DNA of 5,495 bases from Candidatus Blautia intestinipullorum (GCA_019120475.1 DWVA01000043.1:1-5495); one strand, 5' to 3'; counted from the stretch's first letter, positions 1-5,221 are shown. Notes: generated by a model from the letters alone, not told the origin. Made by a program: numbers and translations.

Positions 1-199
1 ACCCATCATCCTGAAACACCCCTACGATCTGCCATCCCTGCGAATTACAGTAATTCGTCAGGATATCCCTCTGGTTGGAAATACTGGCACTCTCGCCATT
101 CAGTTCATCATCCTTGGAAAGCCTGCAGTAAATACCGACTCTCCATGTATCACAGTTTTCTTTTCGTCTGCTGTTTTGATACATCATTGCGTTGTTCAT
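1..199 (-). CDS. Large serine recombinase, N-terminal part (cut by window edge)
   Basis: Site-specific DNA recombinase of the resolvase/invertase superfamily, expected to cut and rejoin element ends through a serine-DNA intermediate. About 66 residues are visible. The motif YCRLS at residues 24-28 supplies the family arginine (R26) and the likely nucleophile (S28). It is followed by GESASISNQRDIL (35-47) and a GW-V-F-DDG stretch (55-66), the pattern of the TnpX/TndX-type large serine recombinases of Clostridia, which usually run to about 500-600 residues; the rest lies beyond position 1. The start at 199 is chosen because GGAGG sits 6 nt upstream; ATGs at codons 5 and 6 lack such a site. It lies 27 bp after a 60-residue gene on the same strand. 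Seen: motifs and start. Inferred: role in excision and integration of this element. Confidence 0.9.
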   Translation of the reverse strand, partial: MNNAMMYQNSRRKENCDTWRVGIYCRLSKDDELNGESASISNQRDILTNYCNSQGWQIVGVFQDDG

Positions 200-226
200 C
201 TGATACCTCCGTTCCTTTCGCACATC

Positions 227-409
227 CTACGCAGATTTCAGATTACTGAACTCATGTTCATTATAATCCTCATCTGTCATTTTTGCAAGATAATCTTTCC
301 TTTTCGTGTCCTTTATTTTCTGTGCGATCACCTCTGCAAAGACCTGTGACGCATCCTGATCGCCATCAAAAAACACCTTGATATTTATAATCTTATTTTT
401 TGTTGCCAT
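227..409 (-). CDS. 60-residue protein of unknown function upstream of the recombinase
   Basis: I do not recognise the family with certainty. The frame is open as far as 460, but the start at 409 (MATKNK...) is preferred because GGAGGGG lies 6 nt upstream; the upstream ATGs sit inside a terminator hairpin and lack a ribosome binding site. The product is soluble-looking, charged and mixed acidic/basic, with a hydrophobic beta-like N-terminus (residues 7-14, INIKVFFD), a probable helix at 19-38 and a charged C-terminal tail. It has no signal peptide, membrane segment or cysteine. The gap to the recombinase start is 27 bp with no terminator between, so the two are probably co-transcribed. Small proteins beside large serine recombinases can be accessory or directionality factors, but nothing in this sequence proves that role. 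Confidence 0.75.
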   Translation of the reverse strand: MATKNKIINIKVFFDGDQDASQVFAEVIAQKIKDTKRKDYLAKMTDEDYNEHEFSNLKSA

Positions 410-433
410 AAAAATCCCCTCCATTTTCTGCAT

Positions 434-472
434 AAAAAAAGCAGCTAACCCATATTTCATAGACTAACTGCT
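434..472 (-). terminator. Intrinsic terminator in the leader of the recombinase operon
   Basis: Read on the minus strand from 472 to 440, two 15-nt arms pair along their whole length around an AAA loop (455-457), counting five G-U wobbles, and the stem is followed by a run of T to 434. On the plus strand the wobble positions become A-C mismatches, so the structure is specific to minus-strand RNA. It ends 11 nt before the GGAGGGG site of the 60-residue gene, so transcripts arriving from the right should stop here unless read-through occurs. Confidence 0.7.
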
Positions 473-492
473 CAATAACTGCTCAATAACTG
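465..492. repeat. 11-bp tandem repeat, two and a half copies
   Basis: TAACTGCTCAA occurs at 465-475 and 476-486, followed by a partial third copy TAACTG at 487-492. The first copy contains most of the left arm of the leader terminator as read on the minus strand, so the second copy offers an alternative partner for the same right arm (shared AGCAG). Confidence 0.85.
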
Positions 493-544
493 ACTCCATA
501 TTTTTTTCTTAATCAAATAATCTCCGACGGATTTATGAAAATAT

Positions 545-566
545 AATGAAATTTCGATTTTTCATT
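545..566. repeat. AT-rich inverted repeat overlapping the antitoxin promoter
   Basis: AATGAAA (545-551) and TTTCATT (560-566) form a perfect 7-bp inverted repeat with an 8-nt loop. The right arm runs into the -35 box of the antitoxin RNA promoter (565-570), so it could be an operator, but the AT-rich composition makes chance plausible. Confidence 0.35.
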
Positions 567-593
567 GATAAAAAACCAGATTAGTGGTACATT
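565..593 (+). promoter_or_regulatory. Promoter of the antitoxin RNA
   Basis: TTGATA (565-570), a 17-nt spacer and TACATT (588-593), with TGG directly before the -10 box giving an extended -10 element. Expected transcription start is near 600. A strong constitutive-looking promoter fits an antisense RNA that must outnumber its target. Confidence 0.65.
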
Positions 594-599
594 AGATAT

Positions 600-631
600 A
601 GAAAGAGCACCCACTCCAAAGTGGATGCCTC
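600..631 (-). terminator. Probable 3' end of the toxin mRNA
   Basis: On the minus strand, arms 631-620 and 615-605 pair around a TTGG loop with one bulged base (628) and one G-U wobble (625/610), followed by TTTCTATAT. The wobble is an A-C mismatch on the plus strand, so the stem is better formed in toxin mRNA than in the antitoxin. The T tract is weak, which lowers confidence. Confidence 0.5.
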
Positions 632-661
632 TCGAGATGGTTATTTGTCCTTATGGACACC

Positions 662-695
662 GCCTATCCTGTTGGCCGACAGGATAGGCATTTTT
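662..695 (+). terminator. Terminator of the antitoxin RNA
   Basis: A perfect 11-bp stem, GCCTATCCTGT (662-672) with ACAGGATAGGC (679-689), a 6-nt loop, then ATTTTT (690-695). This is a textbook intrinsic terminator on the plus strand. On the minus strand no T run follows, so it should not stop the toxin transcript. Confidence 0.85.
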
Positions 696-810
696 ATTTC
701 TTCTTGTGCTTTCTGTCAAGAAAGGCAAGAAACGCAACAATCAAGCTGCCAAAGGCAATCAACAAAGTCAATATGCCGATGACGAGAGACAAAATCTCAT
801 AAGCTGTCAT
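694..810 (-). CDS. Holin-like type I toxin, 38 residues
   Basis: A small hydrophobic membrane peptide of the putative holin-like toxin (Hol-Tox/TxpA-like) family, expected to insert in the cytoplasmic membrane and depolarise or damage it when over-expressed. Layout: MTAYEILSL N-terminus, one continuous transmembrane segment at about residues 6-31 including IAFGSLIVAFLAFL (18-31), then a basic tail DRKHKKK (32-38). The motif around AFGSLIVA is typical of the family. GGGAGGTG lies 7 nt upstream of the ATG, an exceptionally strong ribosome binding site. The gene has its own promoter (927-955), a roughly 110-nt leader and a convergent antisense RNA starting near 600. It is short enough for automatic gene callers to miss, and plus-strand reading frames over it are shadows. 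Family membership is by recognition; toxicity is inferred. Confidence 0.85.
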   Translation of the reverse strand: MTAYEILSLVIGILTLLIAFGSLIVAFLAFLDRKHKKK

Positions 811-922
811 AATCACGCACCTCCCTTCCTGTTTATTCCGTCACCAAAAAGGTGCCAGTCTGTAAGGCTCGGGAGGCTACCACCCCGTCATGGGTAACTC
901 TTCCATGGCATTTCTGCCACGG
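811..922 (-). promoter_or_regulatory. Structured 5' UTR of the toxin mRNA
   Basis: The leader would begin near 920. At its very 5' end, arms 922-915 and 910-903 form an 8-bp stem (one G-U) closed by a GAAA tetraloop of the GNRA class. Two separate segments can each mask the toxin ribosome binding site: CCTCCC (minus strand, 876-871) is complementary to GGGAGG (825-820), and GCACCT (855-850) is complementary to AGGTGC (822-817). Toxin mRNAs of type I systems are often translated only after refolding or trimming of such leaders. Here the pairing potential is seen and the regulation is inferred. Confidence 0.5.
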
Positions 923-926
923 AATT

Positions 927-955
927 ATCATACCATCAATATCCAATGTTTTCAA
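927..955 (-). promoter_or_regulatory. Promoter of the toxin gene
   Basis: On the minus strand TTGAAA (955-950), a 17-nt spacer and TATGAT (932-927), with TGG before the -10 box. Start expected near 920. A CTGCCAC/GTGGCAG heptamer lies just upstream (963-969) and another at the start point (914-920). Confidence 0.7.
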
Positions 956-976
956 TTATAATCTGCCACATTTCCC

Positions 977-1010
977 CATGAACAGACAGCCATCTCTCCT
1001 GTCTGTCATG
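977..1010. repeat. Inverted repeat between toxin promoter and primase-helicase gene
   Basis: ACAGACAG (982-989) and CTGTCTGT (999-1006) pair perfectly around a 9-nt loop. CATG on each side adds four more pairs after one bulged base. No T run follows directly on either strand, so a simple terminator is unlikely; a protein site or replication structure is possible. Confidence 0.5.
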
Positions 1011-1018
1011 TGAAAAAA

Positions 1019-1088
1019 TTTTTAGTGGCAGAGTGGCAGGCATTAAGGTATCTATAAAATCCTGCCCTTAAACCAAAAATCCTGCCAC
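1019..1088 (-). terminator. Possible terminator of the mobilization/primase operon
   Basis: Directly after the TAG stop, minus-strand GTGGCAGG (1088-1081) can pair with CCTGCCAC (1040-1033), with an inner TTAAGG/CCTTAA helix. A second CTGCCAC (1031-1025) is an alternative partner and is followed by TAAAAATTTTTT. The T run is separated from the better stem by about 13 nt, so this is weaker than a standard intrinsic terminator. Confidence 0.35.
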
Positions 1089-2990
1089 CTAATCTGATTT
1101 CAGCCGGACAGTATTTTCCCGTCCTGTCCCTTTTCCATACACAAGCCTTTCCCCCATCCGGTTGCGGACATCACGCATGGTTCTGGATGAAATGTTCATC
1201 GCAGCCGCTTTTTCCTGAATGTCTTTCAGCGGTATCTCTTTTCCGTCTTTCAGCAGTTCCTCCATCAGCCTTGTTCCCCGTTCCAGTTTTGTCTCTGTCG
1301 GTTTTCCTTCTTTTCCATTCAGGAGATCGTCGGCATTGATGTCATAGCCGCCGATCCAGCGGAAGCCTTCTTCATCCCCCAGCTTAAACGCAAGGGTCTC
1401 CCCCGGAGGGGCAAGAGAGCTTTTCTCATGGATCAGTACTCTCGTTGTCGGGTCTTTCTTTACCTTCCCGATAAATAAAAGACTTCTGACAGCCGCCATG
1501 ATGTCAATGGAACCCAGCCCCCGGTAGGTACTCTGCGTACCACAGGCTTTGTTCAGATGCCCGATGAGCACAATGGCACATCCGGTCTGCTCCGCCACAT
1601 TTCCCAGTTTCCGGAATACCGGACGGACTTCATTTGCCCGGTTCATATCCACATCCGCACCGATAAATGCCTGCACCGGGTCAATGATCAATAGTCGGAC
1701 TTTGTTCTGCCGGATGGCTCTCTCAATCCGGTCATCCATCAATGTCAGTGGGATTTTTGTATCATCAATCACCATGACCCTTGAAAGATCTGCCTCGCAT
1801 TCGATCAGCCTTGGTTTGATGGTATCTCCCTTTCCGTCCTCGGCAGTCTGGTAGATTACATTAAATGGTTCTGTCTCCTCCATATTCGGGAGATATTTCC
1901 GGTTGGTGCAGGCTGCAGTCAGCTTCATGGCAAAATACGTTTTTCCTTCCCCCGGATTTCCCTGAATGATGGTCAGCTTGCCAAAAGGGATATAGGGAAA
2001 CCAGAGCCATTCCACACTTGTGGCTTCCACATCCTGATAATAAATCATAGGCACGATCTCTTCTTTTTCCGGTGCTTTCAGCACAACCGTTTCTGCAACC
2101 GGATTCCTTCCCTGCATTTCTTCCTGATGGCAGATGATTTCATTCCAGTCTTTCAGAACCGGCTTTAAGCGGATGATCCGTTCACAGGGAACCTCTTTCC
2201 CGGCAATCTTTTCACAGGCTTCCTCCCCGGCTTTGTCATTATCAAGGCAGAGAAATACCGAAGTGATATTCGGGCTGTCAGAAAGAAAGGCTGTCAGTGC
2301 CCTGTCCGATGTACCGCCCAGGCTAAGATAGCTTCTCTGTTCCCAGTCTTTCGGGAACAGCTGAATAAAAGATAAAAGGTCAATCGGTGCTTCAAACACA
2401 TACAGCTGGTCACTGTTTCCTCTGTAGCAAAAACTGTACTCTTTCAATGAACCAGCCACATCTCCCCGGAATTTTTCTTCTTCCGTTCCCCTGATGTGGG
2501 CATACCGGGGAATCCCCGAACGGTCTTTCCCGACAAACACGATATTATGGTGCTTTTCATCCTCATAAATATCGCCATTCCCAATAAATACCTTTACCAT
2601 ATCTTCTTGGATTCCTCTGTATTTCGTCAGATATTCCAGTATCTTTTTTTCATCCCGGTTTCTCCTTGGAAGCCGGAAGTCAGGCGAAGGGGCGGGGATG
2701 CCCTGTTTTGGGGCATCCTTCGCCTCCCGCCTTTCCTCCCCCTCTTCCCCGGTCAGTTTTTTCATTGCTTCCGGGAATGTCAGCCCATAAAACTCCATCA
2801 CAAAGTCAATCGGTCCACCGCCAGTCCCCCGGCTGTGCCGGAACCAGCAGTTTCCACGGACAGTCACGCTGTCATGAGCCATCCAGCGGTACTCCTTCCC
2901 GCTTTTTATCAGCTTCTCGCCCTGTGACTGTAAAAATAAAACAAGGTCAGTGGATTTTGCCCGCCTGACCTGCTCTTCTGAATACTGCAT
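1089..2990 (-). CDS. Primase-helicase fusion: DUF3991/Toprim-like primase plus RepA-like ATPase
   Basis: A 633-residue replication protein. Residues 1-80 resemble the CHC2-type primase N-domain but with most zinc-binding residues missing. About 115-265 is a DUF3991/Toprim-like region with the acidic centre E200 (VFEAPIDLLSF) and D250/D252 (FLCLDNDKAG). Residues 330-545 form a RecA-fold RepA/AAA_25-type ATPase: Walker A GNPGEGKT (344-351), Walker B LLIIDP (433-438), and a sensor-like IGHLNK (476-481). The C-terminus (about 572-633) is probably a winged-helix DNA-binding domain. Expected role: priming and unwinding of element DNA after transfer or excision. The start at 2990 follows AAGGAGG with 8-nt spacing; that site contains the relaxase stop codon, so translation is probably coupled. 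Domain calls come from motif recognition; the replication role is inferred from family and operon. Confidence 0.85.
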   Translation of the reverse strand: MQYSEEQVRRAKSTDLVLFLQSQGEKLIKSGKEYRWMAHDSVTVRGNCWFRHSRGTGGGPIDFVMEFYGLTFPEAMKKLTGEEGEERREAKDAPKQGIPAPSPDFRLPRRNRDEKKILEYLTKYRGIQEDMVKVFIGNGDIYEDEKHHNIVFVGKDRSGIPRYAHIRGTEEEKFRGDVAGSLKEYSFCYRGNSDQLYVFEAPIDLLSFIQLFPKDWEQRSYLSLGGTSDRALTAFLSDSPNITSVFLCLDNDKAGEEACEKIAGKEVPCERIIRLKPVLKDWNEIICHQEEMQGRNPVAETVVLKAPEKEEIVPMIYYQDVEATSVEWLWFPYIPFGKLTIIQGNPGEGKTYFAMKLTAACTNRKYLPNMEETEPFNVIYQTAEDGKGDTIKPRLIECEADLSRVMVIDDTKIPLTLMDDRIERAIRQNKVRLLIIDPVQAFIGADVDMNRANEVRPVFRKLGNVAEQTGCAIVLIGHLNKACGTQSTYRGLGSIDIMAAVRSLLFIGKVKKDPTTRVLIHEKSSLAPPGETLAFKLGDEEGFRWIGGYDINADDLLNGKEGKPTETKLERGTRLMEELLKDGKEIPLKDIQEKAAAMNISSRTMRDVRNRMGERLVYGKGTGRENTVRLKSD

Positions 2991-3006
2991 TTTCGTTTCC
3001 TCCTTA
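2991..3006 (-). promoter_or_regulatory. Ribosome binding site overlapping the relaxase stop codon
   Basis: On the minus strand the relaxase stop TAA (3006-3004) is the first part of TAAGGAGG, and the next ATG is 8 nt further on. Ribosomes ending the relaxase are placed to restart on the primase-helicase. Confidence 0.75.
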
Positions 3007-4668
3007 CAAACTCATGTCATTTCTTTTGATTCTCATCTTTGATGCTTTTCTTTCTTCCTCTTCTTTCCGCTTGATCTCCTTGTTTTTGTTCAGCTTCTCC
3101 AGAACGGAAGTCCTTTCTGCCACTGGTTTCGGGGAATATCCTTTTGCCTGAAATGAAATCGGATGCTGCACAGATGGATCTTCTTTTTCTGACCGCCCGG
3201 TGTTACCGGACTGCATCTGGGATTTTTCATTCAGCATGACATCAATGCATTTCTGCACTTTCCTGACCATTTTTAATTCCTCATCATATGGAGTAAGGTC
3301 TATATTTGAATCCCGGTTCAGTGCCTCCAGCTTTTCCTGCTCTTTTTTCCACTGTGCCACCGGCAGCTTCCCCTCTGCATCCCGGTAGGGTTTCAGCCTC
3401 CGTTCACACATCTGGTACAGGTCGATCTGCTTTTTATGCTCACTGTAATATTTCTGTTTGGAACTCTTAAAGAAAATCTTATGGTATTTATCCATAAGCG
3501 GCTGCAGCTTTTTCATTTTCTGGTCATAATCCATCAGTTCCCGGTACCCGGCAATCTCTCCCCTCCGGGATTTGATTTCAGAACGGATGCCACCCGCAAC
3601 CGTCTGTAATTCCTCTAATTTCTGGTTCAGCTGTTCTACAGTTGCGATCTGGTTCACAGTCAGGTAATTCACTGCCTCTGCAAACTCTTTCAGGTTCGTC
3701 AGGTGTGCTTTCCGGCTCCCATACTGGTAGGTATCTGCCACTTTATCACGTTTCTCATAATAATCCTGCAGGCTTTCCATCAATGTAGGGTTTGCCCTCC
3801 GGTACAGTTCTGCACTTACCTCTTCCCGGAATGTTTTCGCCCACGCAAGGGATTCTTTTAAATGGATCCATATCTCATTTAATTTGCGGATTGCCCGGTT
3901 CAGGTCTCCCACCACTGTCCGGATGCCTTTTTTCTCCATCGCCCGGACTTCATATCCCTCGTGGATCGTTGGAATCAGTTCAATTCCCTGTTTCTCATAG
4001 GAACGATGGTCTATCCTTGCTGCCAGACCTTTCTCCTTGAATGCTGCATTGACTTTATCCGCCCACTGTTTTCTCCATTCTTCCAGAAGTTCCGGGGAAT
4101 TCCAGCCGGTAGTGGAAACAGCAGAAAAGATATATTTTCCATTTTCATCCCGGATACGGTTTCCATCTTCGTCCAGCTTGTACTCCCTCCGCTGTTTCTT
4201 CCCCCATGTTCCATCCGGATTCATGGGACGGATGGGAACCAGCACATGGAAGTGGGGATTGTCTGCAATCTCCGGGTCACTGGATTCCCCCTCATGGACT
4301 GCCATATCCACGATCATTCCCCGGCTGACAAACTGTTCCCGGCAGAACTCCCTTGCCAGCTCCACATTTTCTTCCATGGTCAGCTCATTTTGTAATGCAA
4401 TATGAAAGGAATAGGCAAGCTGTGCCCGCTTTCCTTTTTCCACAAACTCCACTTCATTCCAGAGTGTCTGGCGGTCAGAGAAGCGATCCGGCACATAGTC
4501 CGGCAGCATGATCTCGTCATAGATCACTCCCTTTTTTTTAGTGTAATCATGGATTCCCTCGTAATAATCATTGTGCAGTTTCTGCCCGGAAATATAAGCT
4601 GCGGAACCCACCACCGTCTGCCCTTTTCCTCTTGATACCTGCTTTACAGAAAAATGATACAGCGACAT
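3004..4668 (-). CDS. mobA: MobA/MobL family (MOBQ) relaxase
   Basis: A 554-residue conjugative relaxase, expected to nick the element at oriT, stay covalently attached to the 5' end and lead the strand into the recipient. The N-terminal half carries the family motifs: SAAYISG with likely catalytic tyrosine Y25; a histidine at H125 (MAVHEG) and the metal-binding NPHFH (H139, H141); and HRSYEKQGIELIPTIHEG (221-238), a MobA/MobL signature. The rest (about 255-554) is largely helical and coiled-coil with a highly basic tail, suited to DNA or partner contacts. No primase or helicase domain is fused; those functions lie in the next gene. The start at 4668 has AAAGGAG 5 nt upstream and overlaps the stop of the preceding gene by one base (TAATG), implying coupling. 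The length fits a complete protein. Confidence 0.92.
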   Translation of the reverse strand: MSLYHFSVKQVSRGKGQTVVGSAAYISGQKLHNDYYEGIHDYTKKKGVIYDEIMLPDYVPDRFSDRQTLWNEVEFVEKGKRAQLAYSFHIALQNELTMEENVELAREFCREQFVSRGMIVDMAVHEGESSDPEIADNPHFHVLVPIRPMNPDGTWGKKQRREYKLDEDGNRIRDENGKYIFSAVSTTGWNSPELLEEWRKQWADKVNAAFKEKGLAARIDHRSYEKQGIELIPTIHEGYEVRAMEKKGIRTVVGDLNRAIRKLNEIWIHLKESLAWAKTFREEVSAELYRRANPTLMESLQDYYEKRDKVADTYQYGSRKAHLTNLKEFAEAVNYLTVNQIATVEQLNQKLEELQTVAGGIRSEIKSRRGEIAGYRELMDYDQKMKKLQPLMDKYHKIFFKSSKQKYYSEHKKQIDLYQMCERRLKPYRDAEGKLPVAQWKKEQEKLEALNRDSNIDLTPYDEELKMVRKVQKCIDVMLNEKSQMQSGNTGRSEKEDPSVQHPISFQAKGYSPKPVAERTSVLEKLNKNKEIKRKEEEERKASKMRIKRNDMSL

Positions 4669-5003
4669 TACTGCTCCTTTCCGGAAGATGCCAGACTGCG
4701 GTTATATTCGGAATGGCTCACTGACCATTCCAGCATTTCATGTACACTCTTCATGTGGGCGATACATTTCAAAAATGCCCGGAACTCTTCTTCTGTCAGC
4801 ACCTTAACTTCCGGGAATGCTTTCTCCACCTCCGCACCTCTGACAATCAGGCTGTGGTTCCTTGCTTTCCGCTTTGCTACCTTCATCTGCTGTTTTGCAA
4901 GGTTCAGCCTGCGTTCTTCCACTTCGATTTGATGTTCTGTCTGTTCCAGATTCTGTTGGAGTTTCTCAAGGCTTTGCTTTTTCAGATTTCTTCTGTCTCC
5001 CAT
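4668..5003 (-). CDS. DUF3847-like relaxase partner, 111 residues
   Basis: A small basic protein resembling the DUF3847 family that commonly precedes MobA/MobL relaxases in Firmicutes elements, in a MobC-like position. Residues 7-45 form a probable coiled coil rich in Q, E, K and L. The recognised core is RKARNHSLIVRGAEVEKAFP (45-64), followed by EEEFRAFLKCIAHM (71-84). The last 25 residues are polar. It is the first gene of the three-gene operon, starting 6 nt after AAAGGAG, and overlaps the relaxase start. Directly upstream lies the hairpin region proposed as oriT, so binding there and helping relaxosome assembly is a reasonable inference, but no DNA-binding motif is certain from sequence alone. 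Confidence 0.8.
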   Translation of the reverse strand: MGDRRNLKKQSLEKLQQNLEQTEHQIEVEERRLNLAKQQMKVAKRKARNHSLIVRGAEVEKAFPEVKVLTEEEFRAFLKCIAHMKSVHEMLEWSVSHSEYNRSLASSGKEQ

Positions 5004-5045
5004 AATGGTCTCCTTTCTCTTAACTGAATTGTTGACAAAAACGAA

Positions 5046-5084
5046 AAGCCGGTATGAATTCTGTCCCGTAACTCACACCGGCTT
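5046..5084 (-). other. Candidate oriT hairpin (or leader terminator) upstream of the mobilization operon
   Basis: Two 15-nt arms (5046-5060 and 5070-5084, outer part AAGCCGGT/ACCGGCTT) enclose a 9-nt loop. The two non-Watson-Crick positions (5054/5076 and 5058/5072) are G-T wobbles on the minus strand but A-C mismatches on the plus strand, so the fold favours minus-strand RNA or single-stranded DNA. Position and form suit a MOBQ oriT; the T-rich stretch after it on the minus strand also suits a terminator. I cannot identify a nic site with confidence. Confidence 0.5.
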
Positions 5085-5107
5085 ACTGTCCAGACTTTTT
5101 CCCAAAA

Positions 5108-5130
5108 ATGGGTAAAAGTAATGGGCAAAA
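5108..5130. repeat. Direct repeat ATGGGnAAAA, two copies
   Basis: ATGGGTAAAA (5108-5117) and ATGGGCAAAA (5121-5130) are spaced 13 bp apart, next to a short CCCA/TGGG palindrome (5101-5112). They lie between the candidate oriT hairpin and the hairpin at 5133-5165, a typical place for relaxosome protein sites. Confidence 0.45.
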
Positions 5131-5165
5131 CAAAAGGCACCAACTTTTTACGGTTGATGCCCTTT
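5127..5165 (-). terminator. Terminator-like hairpin between the zinc-ribbon gene and the mobilization operon
   Basis: On the minus strand arms 5165-5153 and 5144-5133 form twelve pairs with one bulged G and one G-U, around an 8-nt loop, followed by TGTTTT. It could end the zinc-ribbon transcript or act as an attenuator if the -10 box at 5175-5180 is used. Confidence 0.55.
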
Positions 5166-5174
5166 GGCTTACAC

Positions 5175-5180
5175 ATTATA
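5175..5180 (-). promoter_or_regulatory. Possible -10 box for the mobilization operon
   Basis: A perfect TATAAT on the minus strand within the palindrome ATTATATAAT (5175-5184), but no good -35 at 16-18 nt spacing; TGGACA is only 14 nt away. It would start transcription near 5168, directly before the terminator-like hairpin. No better promoter for the three-gene operon was seen in 5004-5221. Confidence 0.3.
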
Positions 5181-5221
5181 TAATTGTGCTATATTGTCCA
5201 TTTTCGTGACAGATAACAACC

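Larger units (their letters stand above)
600..695 (+). ncRNA. Antisense antitoxin RNA (RatA-like) of a type I toxin-antitoxin pair
   Basis: A predicted untranslated RNA of about 95 nt, bounded by an extended -10 promoter ending at 593 and an intrinsic terminator at 662-695. It runs convergently into the toxin gene, its end just touching the toxin stop codon, so nearly all of it is complementary to the toxin mRNA 3' UTR. Visible structure: an imperfect stem at 605-631, a 5-bp hairpin TGTCC/GGACA with a TTAT loop (646-659), and the terminator stem. This is the arrangement known for TxpA/RatA and Fst-type systems, where 3' overlapping RNAs form a duplex that destroys or silences toxin mRNA. The RNA ends are predicted from the sequence, not measured. 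Confidence 0.7.
914..1088. repeat. Cluster of five GTGGCAG/CTGCCAC heptamers
   Basis: CTGCCAC occurs at 914-920, 963-969 and 1082-1088 and GTGGCAG at 1025-1031 and 1033-1039. A 10-nt direct repeat AAATCCTGCC also occurs at 1057-1066 and 1077-1086. The block fills most of the 278-bp gap between the toxin and primase-helicase genes. Some copies take part in hairpins (the 5' toxin stem; the 1033/1088 pair). It could hold binding sites for a repressor or the replication protein. No other gene is seen in this gap. Confidence 0.55.

Noticed and set aside
410..460. N-terminal extension of the 60-residue protein, or a leader peptide starting at 460
   Set aside because: The upstream ATG lies within the terminator stem and has no ribosome binding site, while GGAGGGG fits the ATG at 409.
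706..897. 63-codon plus-strand frame over the toxin
   Set aside because: It is the antisense shadow of the 38-residue toxin and its leader, starts with no ribosome site, and the opposite strand has a far better gene with promoter and ribosome binding site.
4011..4214. 67-codon minus-strand frame inside the relaxase gene
   Set aside because: An out-of-frame shadow within the relaxase, which is clearly coding in the other frame.
1549..4932. Multiple plus-strand frames of 60-145 codons across the primase-helicase, relaxase and DUF3847 genes
   Set aside because: All lie antisense to well-supported minus-strand genes with recognisable domains, and their translations lack family motifs.
4982..5176. 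64-codon minus-strand frame across the hairpin region
   Set aside because: It runs through the terminator-like hairpin, the candidate oriT hairpin and the start of the DUF3847 gene, has no ribosome binding site, and its codons look like translated structure rather than a protein.
5154..5184. Possible plus-strand promoter TTGATG with a 17-nt spacer to TATATA
   Set aside because: Both boxes match only partly, the first lies in the hairpin arm, and no plus-strand gene or terminator follows; an antisense RNA cannot be excluded but is not supported.
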